Below are positions 24,012 through 34,762 of a stretch of 64,000 nt of DNA, piece by piece. Both the position numbers and the translations under genes were made by a program. The stretch's first letter is position 1, and every line of letters starts with the position of its first letter. The notes below the pieces were generated by a model. The model ran no database searches. It had not been told where the DNA came from and worked only from the letters and a program-made list of their open reading frames with translations. The stretch covers positions 434,001 through 498,000 of the forward strand of contig JAZKJV010009328.1 of assembly GCA_037367405.1 (NCBI GenBank). Reading direction: 5' to 3'. Source of the stretch: Ottelia alismoides (taxonomy: Eukaryota > Streptophyta > Magnoliopsida > Alismatales > Hydrocharitaceae).

Positions 24012-24577
24012 ACTCAGTCATGGCCGGTCCCAAGCCTGGGTAAATGAGGAGGGATGCGTTAGGTAGCCGATAGCCAGCGTAAAATAGTCGGAGACGACTT
24101 CCTAAATATTTTTAAAAAATACTATTTAGGAAGTTGCCTCATGACAGTCGGATCTTTTCAATTAGGACGTTCCCTACTTGCGTCGCGTTGCATCGCCTGA
24201 ATGCAATGAAAAATTGGCAAGGGCCGCTACATCACATCCTGGATGTAGTTCAAAATTTGCAAGGGTTCTCACATGAGGAACACATGCGGGTAAATAAGCT
24301 AGTTCCGTTGCATCACCGCTCGGATGCAATCCAAAATTTGCAAGGGTTCTCGCACAACGGACGCATGCGAGTAAAGAAGTTAGTCCAAAAGAGATTGCAA
24401 AGGAAGTTGCGGATTGGTAGTTGGAATATTGTCACTTTAACTGGAAAATTGATGGAGATAGTGGATACGATGAAAAGAAGGAAGATTCATATATTGTATT
24501 CAAGAGACTAAATGGGTTGGAGAGAAAGCAAGGGAGATGGAGAAGACGGGCTTTAAGCTTTGGTATTCAGGTAAAGC
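24012..24577 (+). pseudogene. RTE leader with tandem repeats and start of endonuclease
   Basis: The leader starts near catggccggtcccaagcc, a beginning I associate with plant RTE copies. It holds a hairpin (arms acttcctaaata 24097-24108 and its complement 24123-24134) and an imperfect direct repeat of about 75-80 bp, the last two copies around 24233-24310 and 24312-24382, with shared cores aaaatttgcaagggttctc and catgcg. The endonuclease opens at about 24408 with LRIGSWNIVTLTGKLMEIVD. An apparent two-base loss near 24500 shifts the frame before the conserved QETKW region, giving a premature stop. Confidence 0.7.
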
Positions 24578-24591
24578 TAAGAGCAGAAACG
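24578..24591 (+). repeat. L1-B target-site duplication, left copy
   Basis: taagagcagaaacg, identical to 40794-40807. It belongs to the RTE coding sequence (codons around KSRN). Variable-length duplications of this size are typical of target-primed LINE insertion. Confidence 0.92.
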
Positions 24592-24607
24592 ATATACTTG
24601 AAAGAGA

Positions 24608-26431
24608 GATGGCGAGTGCGAGTACGAGTGCGAAGGTGAAAGCGACGAGTGCGAGTGCGAAAGGGAAGGCGGTGGTCGACTGAGGAGGGGAGGGGGAGCG
24701 AGGTGTCATGCGCGAAGGGGGTCCGTTGGAGGTAGGTGGCGATGGGTGGACTTCGGTCTCGCACAGGAAGCCTGGTCGAAGGTGTTTTCGTTGCGGGGAG
24801 AGGGGGCATGTGGCCTCGCTTTATCCTCCCCCCCAAGGTGCTACTCTTGTGGGCGAGTGGGTCATCGTCAGGCTTCATGCATGGCGTCTCGCTGGGTTCG
24901 TGGTTACTCCTTAGGAGCCGGTCGTGCTTCCTCTACCTCGGCCAGTAGTGGGGTACGTGATGGAATGTGCAACATGCAAGGTGCGGAGATTACGCGCGGT
25001 GGTCCCTCTTTTGCGGAGGTGGTTCGTAACGAGCGCATGGTTGTCGATTGCTCAAAGCCGTCTTCGTCTGGGGCTGCTGCAGGGGGGAAGCGATCGAAGA
25101 GCGTGAAACAGGAGGGAGCGGTTGCTCGGGGAGTGGGCGTGCATGCGCTGCTTGGTTTTGCTGTAAGGGGCCTGATCGATTTGGACGTGGTCCTGCCCCA
25201 CATTCGTGGGTTCTTGGGCGCAAGCTTCGGTGGCGATGTTGTGAAGCTGAGTGCGACGAGGTGCTACGTGCGTGGCTTGTCGCCTGACCACAGGGATCGT
25301 TTGCTTTGCAATGGAGACGTAGCGAACGTCTGCTGGAGGCGTTTTCAGTACGCGGATGGGGTCTGTTCGGAGGATGAAGTGTGCGTGGTTAGAGTTAAGG
25401 GCGTCCCTTTCCTGTCGCGCTCGCTTGGTTGTTTGAGGAAGGCTCTGCGGAGGTGGGGTTCGGTCAGGGAGGTGTTGGACGACGGTCTCCGCCCTGGGTC
25501 GCCTGTGGAAGACACACAGATCCTGTTCGAATGCAGTAAGAGATTTCTCGATAGTATCGGGGAGAGAAGCTTGTTCGCGGAGGTGGAAGTCGGTTGTTTT
25601 TCTTTTGCTGTGGAGTTGTTGATTGAGGTTCCCCAGCCTTCTCCGGTAGTCCTGGCGGCGGAGGACGGAGGAGGGTCCGGGGACGCTTCGGTTGGCGAGC
25701 TGGCGGTTGGGTTTCAGAGGGGTCCCCTTAGGGGAACGGATCTTCCCCTTCCTTACGCGCGTCGGTTCGTTAACCACTCTTCGTCTCTATTCGTGCCGCC
25801 AGGATTATTCTTTTTGCATGGTGACGTGGCTGCACGTCCCCCTGGTGTTTCGGCTACTGTGTTGGAGCCGGTCGCGGTCGTGGATTCAAAGTTGCGGATT
25901 GAAGACTTGGACCGTCTACAGGGTCCGTTTATTGGTTCGTCCGCTAAGGCGGGTATGGAGTCTCTTTGTGATTCGGGTCGCGAATGGGCGTGGCTGGATC
26001 CCGTGCTACATGTTCCTGTTTCGTCATCCGGCAGCTCTGCGAAATGCTTTATTCCTTCCTGGGAGGTCCTTGGCACACAGGGGGATGCTTCGAAGATGAT
26101 CTCCTTCTCTTTACTCTCACAGAGCCCGACGATGGGGAGTCCTTGGGCTCAGCCAGCGGCAGTGGTGGTTGCTGCGCCCTCTTCGTCGGACATCGACCTC
26201 TCCTCTACCGGTGTCATCGGACGGGGCGATGCGAGTGGCTTTGATTTGGTGATTTCTGACCCCGGCTGCGGCGAGGGGGCGACCGACAGGAGGAGTGGCA
26301 AAAGATACAGAAGGAGGAACAGAGCCAGATCGGCGCGTCCGGAGGAAGGACTGTGTCCACCGTTAAAGAGGCTTGTTGCGGAGACCACGGGGGTGGCCAG
26401 GATTATGGGAAGCTCCGTAGTTTCCAAATGA
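24608..26431 (+). pseudogene. L1-B ORF1, RNA-binding protein with two zinc knuckles
   Basis: The likely original start is ATG 24608 (MASASTSAKVKAT), followed by a stop at 24680-24682. After a frame change near 24690-24830 the protein runs open from 24746 to 26431. Knuckle 1 (CFRCGERGHVAS) is near 24785 in another frame, knuckle 2 (CYSCGRVGHRQASC) near 24840. The middle segment, about 25120-25640, looks like the DUF4283-type RNA-binding region common in plant LINE ORF1. The C-terminus is basic (KRYRRRNRARS near 26300). Its TGA overlaps the ORF2 ATG as ATGA at 26428-26431, pointing to coupled translation. The protein would coat the LINE RNA. Confidence 0.83.
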
Positions 26432-27907
26432 AAATTCTATCTTGGAATGTTCGTGGCCTTGGAGACCCGGATAAGCGGAGAACTGTGGGATCCAGGTGTA
26501 TTGATTGGGGTTGCGACATCGTCATGTTTCAGGAGACGAAGCTTCAATCTATGGCGGATGACGTTTGGAGATCCTTTGGGGCGGGCGCCCTGGATCAGTT
26601 CTGTGCTCTTGACACGGTGGGGTCCGCGGGCGGTTTGCTGGTGGCGTGGAGGTCATCGTCTTTTTCTTTGGAATCGGTGAGCCGTGGGAGGCACGTATTG
26701 ACAATGGTGCTCATTTGTTATGTTCCCTCCGTGCAGTTGGCGGTTTCCTGTGTTTACGGTCCGTGATGTGGGGCGGCGCGGGTGGAGCTTTGGGATGATC
26801 TTCTGGAGATGGGTAGGACCGTGGGTGGTGGCCCTTGGCTGATCGGGGGAGATTTCAATGTTACCCTGTTTTCGTCGGACAAACCTGGGGGCAGGGGTGG
26901 CTAGGACCCGGGCTCGCTCGCCTTCGCAGACACTGTGGATTCTTTGGGCCTAGAGGTGTTGGATGCGGTGGACACCGCGTATACTTAGAGGAGCTCCAAT
27001 TCTCGATCGCGTCTGGATCGGTTCCTTGCTTCCAGCGAGCTTTTGGAGGCTTTTGATCTTGCCTCGGTGGAGGCGAAGCCGGGGGGGTGCTCGGATCATA
27101 ACCCAATCATTTGGTTCTCAGGGGAGGCGCCGGAGCAGCGGGGGTTGTTCAGATATGAGAAGTGCTGGCTACTCGAGGAAAATTTAGGGCCATGGTGGAA
27201 TCACATTGGTCGGAGGCGGTCGTTTTGGGGTCCGCGGCATCTCGTTTTGCTCAGAAGCTTGATTCGCTTCGGGTCCGGTTAGCTGCCTTCAAGAGGGAGT
27301 CTAGAGCGGCTAGATGTGCGGCAAGGGTGGACGCGGAGGAGACTATCCGGCGTCTCGACGCGCTTGGGGACACCGGGGATCTCTCGGAGCTGGAGCTTGT
27401 CGATCGCACTGCTGCCCAATTGGTAGTTGCTCGGGAGGATAAGAAGCGCGTGACGGAATGGAGGCAACGCTCGAGGAGCAGGTGGCTTAGGGAGGGGGAT
27501 GCGAATACCTCCTTCTTTCATAGTCTGGCTAGTGGGAGGCGCAGGGCGAATGCGTTACGGTTCATCGTCAATGGGGGGACTCGCGTGGAGGGAAATAGAA
27601 AGATGGGGAGGGCTATTGCGGAGCACTTCAAGGGCGTGTCGTCTTCGACTATCCCGAGGCTGTGGAGGTGTTTGGGATCGGGCACGTGTCTGGTGCCGAT
27701 CGATCAGGTTGGCTGCCTTATTCGTGACTGGTCCTTGGAGGAACTAAAGGATGCGGTATGGGAGCTTAATGCTGATGCGGCTCCTGGCCCGGATGGGTTC
27801 CCAGTCGTGTTTTACAAGGATTTTTGGGATCTCGTGGGCCACGAGGTGCTTGAGGTGGCTCTGGAGTTCTGTCAGGAGAACGCTGGCTTCGACATGATCA
27901 ACCGCGC
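26428..27907 (+). pseudogene. L1-B ORF2, endonuclease to start of reverse transcriptase
   Basis: The start MKILSWNVRGLGDPDKR is the APE-type endonuclease N-terminus with catalytic Asn. FQETKL (catalytic Glu), GGDFNVT and the late CSDHNPIIW (catalytic Asp-His) motifs are all readable. Breaks: TGA 26764-26766 after SCVYGP, further stops near 26903 and 26986, and a frameshift near 27160. The linker WLREGDANTSFFHSLAS and the RT N-terminus AAPGPDGFPVVFYKDFW follow. The frame is cut by Gypsy2 at 27908 and resumes at 38593. Endonuclease nicks target DNA and RT extends from the nick; this copy can do neither. Confidence 0.9.
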
Positions 27908-29444
27908 TGTAACATCCATATTCAAACAAACCCGAACTCGTCCGATTTTGGGTCTAATGAACCTAAAAACGTTGTTGGTCAATGCCAAACAACCTAAAAC
28001 GGTCAATTTATTATGAATCAAAAGTCGTTCGGGCGAAATCGACCGAAAAACGGTCGCATCGTAGAGCGCGCCGTGAAAAGCCGCGACGCAAATTCGGAAG
28101 CCGCGGAATAAACCGAGACCATCATTAGATTCAATTCGACGAAACAAGACCAACGGAATCGACCGTTCGTCAATCGGAGGTCGTTTGATATTTTTAAGTC
28201 ACAAAATTTAATCTTAAACAAAAACTGTATCCGAAAATTTTGGGCATCCAAACTCGACCGAAAGTATACCAATATTATACTCATTTTGATCGTCAATTAG
28301 AAATGATCAATTTGAGATACGCTGCATCGAAATCCGACACCCGGAGCACGTGTACGCTAGATTTTTAAGAGTATGAAATAAAGAGACTAGAAATTGTAAT
28401 ATATATATATATATTCTGTTGAAAAGTAACAGCTACGGCAGTTGTAAATATATATATATATATATATATAGTATATATGTTATTATTACTTTCCACTACA
28501 GTAAACAGTTCTGTTGCAAAAAAAAAGAGGAATTTCTGCTGTGCTGTACAGATCAGCCCCTCCGTTTCCTCCATTTGTCTTATTTCTCCCAACACTTGTA
28601 CCAAACCTTCCCACCACATGTCAACAAACAAGACATTTTGCCTTGTTATATACACCACAGACTTAAACGTAAATTCCCAATCCCTTCGCTATCTTTGCCA
28701 ACGAGAGGAAGCCCAAAGCCACTTTCTCTCTTCCATCCATAACTGCTGGAGCCTTTAGATTCCAAATTCGGGAACCAATTTCTGAAGCCTCCCTGTGTCT
28801 TGTTACTGCATTCAAAGCAATGGCTGCCCAGGATTTTGGTTGTTAACTTGAAGACCTTCAAGCCCTGCTGGAGCTTCCATTTAGCAAAAGCAAATATATA
28901 AAAAAAAAGAAATATCTACAAGGTACCACCCTTAATCAAAGTAGAAATAAAGTTTAATTTGAGCTGTTCTTGCCTCTCTACTTGCTTTCTTTTGTAAATA
29001 ATAAATGCCTGTTATTTTATATAAGTTTTTGGGAGGTACCAGCAACCGCTGACGCCTTTTCTTTCCTAACATGTTTGGCAGGCAAACAGCCTGTAGCTCA
29101 GTAGCTATACATGCTTCCTGGAGACAGAGTTTATACCCGACGGTATGAATTACTTTGTCTCAGTTTTTGTCCAGATAATGATGTAAATGTTATCTCTTTT
29201 GTATCACATTTTGGGATATATGTTGTAACATGGAATATGCTTGTACATGTTGTAAATGGATATGAATATTAATGAAAAGAATTTTGGTGCCATATTGTCT
29301 CTTTTACTTGTGGTCATGTATTGAGAAGGAATGTCATAGTTGCGAAAAAAAATTTCCCTGTATTTTTGCGACTTGTGCGATTAAACATGAATGATATCTT
29401 GCGAATTGCGCGTAAACGGGTACCCGGATCCTGAGGGGTTTACA
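27908..29444 (+). repeat. Gypsy2 5' LTR (1.54 kb, internally short)
   Basis: TGTAACATCC...GGGGTTTACA. It matches the outer parts of the 3' LTR closely but lacks a 2.3-kb middle segment; the junction is around 28935. Two (TA)n tracts (about 28389-28415 and 28447-28472) are present, the second clearly longer than in the 3' LTR. Confidence 0.93.
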
Positions 29445-29447
29445 GTT

Positions 29448-29459
29448 TGGTATCAGAGC
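29448..29459 (+). promoter_or_regulatory. Gypsy2 primer-binding site (tRNA-iMet)
   Basis: TGGTATCAGAGC, three bases after the 5' LTR, exact initiator-Met complement, with the same spacing as in Gypsy1. Confidence 0.92.
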
Positions 29460-29699
29460 AGTGGTACCCCGATACGCACATTCGCGATATTACAATTCCG
29501 ATCGCATTAAGATCTCGAATAGCGATAGTCTACCGACTTGTCGTGAGTTCGAGAAGGGAAATATGACATTCATATTCAATAACCACAGATGTCACCAATT
29601 TCATTAATTTTCATCTTATATCCCAAGAAAAGAAAAGCATTTATGATAAATATCTGTCTAGGGCATCCTTATGACTAATTATGGTCCTCATGCAGAGCC

Positions 29700-32600
29700 A
29701 TGGCATCTCGACCAGATCAGGATACTTCTGATCAGCTGGCACGCATACTGAGCGCACTTACCGATCTTCAGCAGCAGCAAGCTGCTATGAGAGGCCAGCA
29801 GGAGCAGATATTGGCCCAGCAGACTGAGATTGCTGACAGGCAGACGGACATGGAGATGAGGTTTGAGGACCTGTCAGATTTCACGTACTATCCATCCCAG
29901 GATGGGGTACGACAGGACCAGCACCAGTCCGTTGAGGTGGAGCAGCCTCATCCTGATGATCCACTAGAGGACATTCCAGAGCATGGAGCTGAGGAGGATG
30001 CATACTTAGACAGGGAGCAGGACCCTGTTGACTTTGCTGACGAGGATACATACGAGTATGCAGCCATTCACAGGCACCAGACAGTCTTCACTTCTTATCA
30101 GCGGGCCAACATACCCTTGTTCGAGGGCACAGGTCCACCAGATGACGCTGAGCAGTGGCTGAAGAGAGTAATGAAGGTGCTCAGGGCGATTCATGCGCCA
30201 CGAAACACGTGGCTATCTTTCATAGAGTATTCACTGATAGACTTCGCCGAGCGATGGTGGGAGGCCGTAGTGTCCGAGTTAGGCCGAGAGCCTACTTGGA
30301 ACGATTTTGCGACGAGGTTCAGAGCCCACTTCTTTTCTGCGAAGTGGAAGGAGTCCTAGCGCCGACTGTTTGCAGAGCTTCGTCAGGGACAGATGACAGC
30401 CAGGGATTACTTTATCAGATATACAGAGTTGTCACGACATACACGAGCAGCTGGTGCATTTCCAGAAGAGAATCTGGAAAAGTTTATTGGTGGCATGCGA
30501 GAGGAAGTACAGGAGAAGCTGGCTGGACTGCATATCACGACTATCTCCGAGGCTACCGATGCAGCGGAGAAGTTCGAGGACATCAGGGGGAGACGTTACG
30601 GGAGCTCGTCTGGAGCACCGCCTAGACCGCGACGATCTTTTGGACCGATACGTCGACCGTTTCAACAGCAGAGGTCAGCCAGACGGTTCCGACCTACAGG
30701 TTCGACATTCTCTGGCAGTGCTCGCTCTTCTCCATCGACTACTTTAGGAGGAGCACTTGCCGGACGAGGTACAGAGTCCACTCGACCATCTGGGTCGCAG
30801 CGAGCAGATAGACCACCTGCAGGACCAGCTCGGAGCACGGACACAGCTACTCCCTCTACTCGACCAGTCCGGTGATACCGATGTCACGAGTGGGGACATT
30901 ACCGAGCACATTGCCCACAGGCTTCTGGCGAGCCTCAGCCACAGCCTTCACAGTCACAGCCCCAGACACAACGTTCAGGGAGTTTCCGCGGCAGGAACTC
31001 CAACTTTAGGCGACAGCAGCCGAGGCAGATGCAGAGTGTGGCAGGCTCCAGTGCCGCACCAGCCAGACAGGGGCAGATACATGCAGTTACTGAGGAGCAG
31101 GCACGTTCAGCCGCTACTGTAGTGAAAGGTATGGTCTCAGTCTTGGGCCGACCTTTCCATGTTTTATTTGATTCCGGCGCGACACACTCTTTCCTTGCTT
31201 CGAGGTTGCTTGTTTCTTTAGATAGAGTTGCAGAGACGCTATCGTCTCCATATCACATCCGAGGGCCAGGTGGCCAGTTATTTGTCATATCTCTGATAGT
31301 CAGGCACTTGCCCGTACTGATTGGCGGTTACGAGATGATCGCAGACTGTCTACTCCTACAGCTTGATGAGTTCGACTTGATTTTAGGCATGGATTGGCTA
31401 TCCACTCATCATGCACTTGTTGATTGTTTTAGGAAGACAGTTGTCTTCAGAATTCCTGGTTTACCGGAGTTCACGTTTGAGGGTACTACACATGACTCCA
31501 CCATGGAGTACATTTCAGTATTGCGAGCCCAGCGACTTGTTGATCAGGGTTGCGATTCATACCTTACATTTGTTCGGGAGATATCTGATCAGGAGCCGAT
31601 GATACAGGATATCAGAGTGGTATCTGAATATCCAGATGTGTTCCCTGATGAGCTACCAGGATTACCTCCTGAGAGGGAGATTGAGTTCGAGATCACATTG
31701 TTGCCAGATACGCAGCCGATCTCTATGGCACCATATCGCATGGCACCAGCCGAGTTGAGGGAGCTGAAGGTGCAGTTGCAGGAGTTGCTTGACTTGGGAT
31801 TCGTGAGGCCGAGCACTTCACCTTGGGGTGCTCCAGTTTTATTTGTCAAGAAGAAGGATGGATCCATGAGGTTATGCATCGATTACAGGCAGCTGAACAA
31901 GAGAACGGTGAAAAACCGTTATCCCTTGCCGCGCATTGATGATTTGTTCGACCAACTCCAGGGATCTTCGGTTTTCTCGAAGATCGATCTTCGCTCAGGC
32001 TACCATCAGCTGAAGATTCGCGAGTCGGATATTCCGAAGACAGCCTTCAGGACTCGATATGGACACTACGAGTTTGTGGTGATGCCGTTTGGGCTCACCA
32101 ATGCACCTGCGGCTTTCATGGATATGATGAACCGTATCTTCCGTCCATACTTGAACAAGTTTGTAGTGGTGTTCATCGATGATGTGCTCATCTATTCACG
32201 GAATGAATGGGATCATGCGAATGATCTACGAATTGTTTTGGATACATTGAGGGAGCACAAGCTATATGCCAAGTTGAGCAAGTGTGAGTTCTGGTTATCC
32301 CAGGTCTCGTTTCTCGGGCATATCATTTCTGGGGCAGGTATCGCGGTTGATCCTGCAAAGATTGATGCAGTTATGTCTTGGGAGCAGCCCAAGACAGTCA
32401 CTCAGATTCGGAGCTTCCTCGGATTAGCGGGCTATTACAGACGCTTTGTCAGCGGATTTTCACGCATCGTCCGTCCATTGACACGATTGACGCAGAAGGG
32501 AGTTCCATTCATTTGGGACGATTCATGTGAGCAGGCCTTCCAGACACTGAAGGAGAGGTTGACCACAGCGCCTATTCTTGCTCTTCCTTCAGGCACTCAG

Positions 32601-34579
32601 GACTATGCAGTCTCCACGGATGCATCTGGAGAAGGTCTAGGAGCAGTGTTGATGCAGAGAGGACAGGTGATTGCTTACGCATCACGACAGTTGAGACCGC
32701 ACGAGCGGAACTACCCCACACATGACTTGGAGTTGGCGGCAGTTGTCTTCGCCTTGAAGATCTGGCGCCACTATCTATATGGGGTGAACTTCGAGATTTT
32801 CACAGACCACAAGAGTCTGAAGTACATCTTTGATCAGAAGGAGCTGAACATGAGGCAGCGTAGATGGCTCGAGCTGCTGAAGGATTATGATTGCACGATC
32901 TCTTACCATCCTGGTAAGGGAAACGTGGTGGCTGATGCACTTAGCAGGAGAGCACATGCAGAGGGTACGGCGAACTGGCTATACACGTGGGATACACTTG
33001 CAGCTTTAAGTGATTGGCATCCTCAGGAGAGCGCATCCATTTCTACCGCCGTACCTCCTCGATACAGCAGCCTTTGGGATCGTATTGTAGAAGGCCAGAA
33101 GACCGATCCTTGGATCCGAGATAGATACATGCGCGCCGTCAAGGACGAATTTGATGACTTTGTTGTGATGGAGTCTATTTTATGGAAGACAGGACGGGTA
33201 GTTGTACCCAATGATGAGCAGCTTCGCAGAGACATTCTCGATGAGGCACACAGTTCACGGTTATCTATCCATCCAGGCAGTACGAAGATGTACCGTGATC
33301 TGCCTCGACATTTCTGGTGGGATGGGATGAAGCGCGATGTGGCACTACATGTTAGCAGATGCATGACCTGTCAGATGGTCAAAGCTGAGCACATGAGACC
33401 ACCAGGATTACTGCAGTCTCTCCCCATTCCTGAGTGGAAGTGGGAGAGCATTTCTATGGATTTTGTCACGGGATTACCGAAGACACCAGGTGGCCATGAT
33501 TCCATATGGGTCGTTGTTGATAGGTTGACCAAGTCAGCCCATTTCATACCTGTCAACACGACTTATACTCCATCTAGGTTGGCCAAGCTCTATGTGCAGA
33601 ACATTATCAGGCTGCATGGTATACCACGAGAGGTGGTGTCTGACAGGGATTCGAGATTTACATCTCACTATTGGCAGCAGTTCATGTCAGCACTACAGAC
33701 AGAGCTGAAGATGAGTTCTGCTTATCATCCGCAGACAGACGGGCAGAGTGAGCGCACCATTCAGACACTTGAGGATCTACTTCGCGCATGCACTTTGGAG
33801 TGGAAAGGGTCCTGGAAGGACCATTTGCCTTTGGTGGAATTCACGTACAACAACAACTATCACTCCAGTATTGGCATGGCACCATTCGAGGCCCTATACG
33901 GGCGGAGATGCCTCACACCTCTCAGTTGGCGTGAGGTAGGTGATCATGCTTTATATTCCGTGGATCTCTTGGAGGAGACTGCGAGAGCTGTTGATCTTGT
34001 GAGGCGGAGGCTTCTGACGGCACAGAGCCGCCAGAAGAGCTATGCGGATCGTCGAAGGAAAGACTTAGAGTTCCAGGTAATCTAATTATTTCTTCTTCAT
34101 CTATGACATATATAAATATGTCCAAATTACTCTCATATTAATGACACTCCTATCGATTATAGGTTGGAGATTGGGTATTTTTGCGAGTATCTCCCATGAA
34201 GGGAGTGCAGAGATTCGGTATTCGTGGCAAGTTGGCGCCGCGATATGTTGGACCTTTTGAGATTCTGGCTAGAGTGGGGAAAGTGGCATACCGAGTAGCC
34301 CTTCCTCCACATCTTTCAGCTATTCATGATGTTTTCCACATATCCAATCTGAGGAAGTATGTCCATGACCCTCGCCACATTATCAGTTACGAGAATCTCG
34401 ATGTAGAGCCGGATCTGACTTATGAGGAGAAGCCAGTTCAGATACTTGACCGTGCTGTGAAGAAGCTTCGCAGCAAGGAGATTTCATTGGTCAAGGTTTT
34501 GTGGCACCGACACGGCGTCAAGGAAGCGACATGGGAGACTGAAGCCGACATGCGGGCACGATACCCGCAGCTATTCTGA
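29700..34579 (+). pseudogene. Gypsy2 gag-pol polyprotein, two stop codons, one intron
   Basis: One frame from ATG 29700 to the intron donor at 34077, then 34163-34579. Gag starts MASRPDQDTSDQL with a Gln-rich coiled-coil-like N-terminus (about residues 20-60). Stops: TAG at 30357-30359 (codon 220; relatives have Gln) and TGA at 30873-30875 (codon 392), which replaces the first Cys of the zinc knuckle and leaves [13 protein letters not shown]. Protease [12 protein letters not shown] near 31168, [11 protein letters not shown] near 32175, RNase [13 protein letters not shown] near 32616, a single integrase zinc region (33240-33375), DDE core (about 33450-33770), GPY/F-type region and chromodomain (PVQILDRAVKKL onward) are all in frame. 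Apart from the two stops it could be read through. Confidence 0.95.
34077..34162 (+). other. Candidate spliceosomal intron in Gypsy2 pol (86 bp)
   Basis: GTAATC...CGATTATAG between codons for DLEFQ and VGDWVFLRVSP. It is AT-rich with several stops, and removal joins CAG to GTT in frame. Its place is the same as the Gypsy1 interval 11498-11577, while the inner sequence has diverged, as expected of an intron. Confidence 0.78.
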
Positions 34580-34637
34580 TGTAATCAACAAAACAAGCTT
34601 TTGTAATTAGATACATTATAAATATATGGCTTGTTTT

Positions 34638-34762
34638 CTCTTTGAGGTTTTTATGGGTTCAAAACCCTTTGAGGTTTTTATGGACATATGAAATTCCAAC
34701 CAGACACCTAATAGCCTTAACTCGAGTCTCGAGGACGAGACTCCCTTTGAGGTTTTTATAAT
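34638..34762 (+). promoter_or_regulatory. Gypsy2 3' untranslated end with triplicated motif and polypurine region
   Basis: Three copies of a motif close to CCTTTGAGGTTTTTATGG lie at about 34638-34657, 34665-34684 and 34743-34760, the last two bases from the LTR. A purine run gaggacgaga (34731-34740) precedes the last copy. Gypsy1 has the same module, so it is likely functional in priming or RNA 3' processing. Confidence 0.6.

Noticed and set aside
25052..25777. 241-residue reverse-strand frame opposite L1-B ORF1
   Set aside because: Antisense shadow of GC-rich ORF1; biased composition and no known domain.
28365..28861. Short frames with parallels at 35274-35707
   Set aside because: Both sets lie in the Gypsy2 LTRs; low-complexity and TA repeats make them unconvincing as genes.
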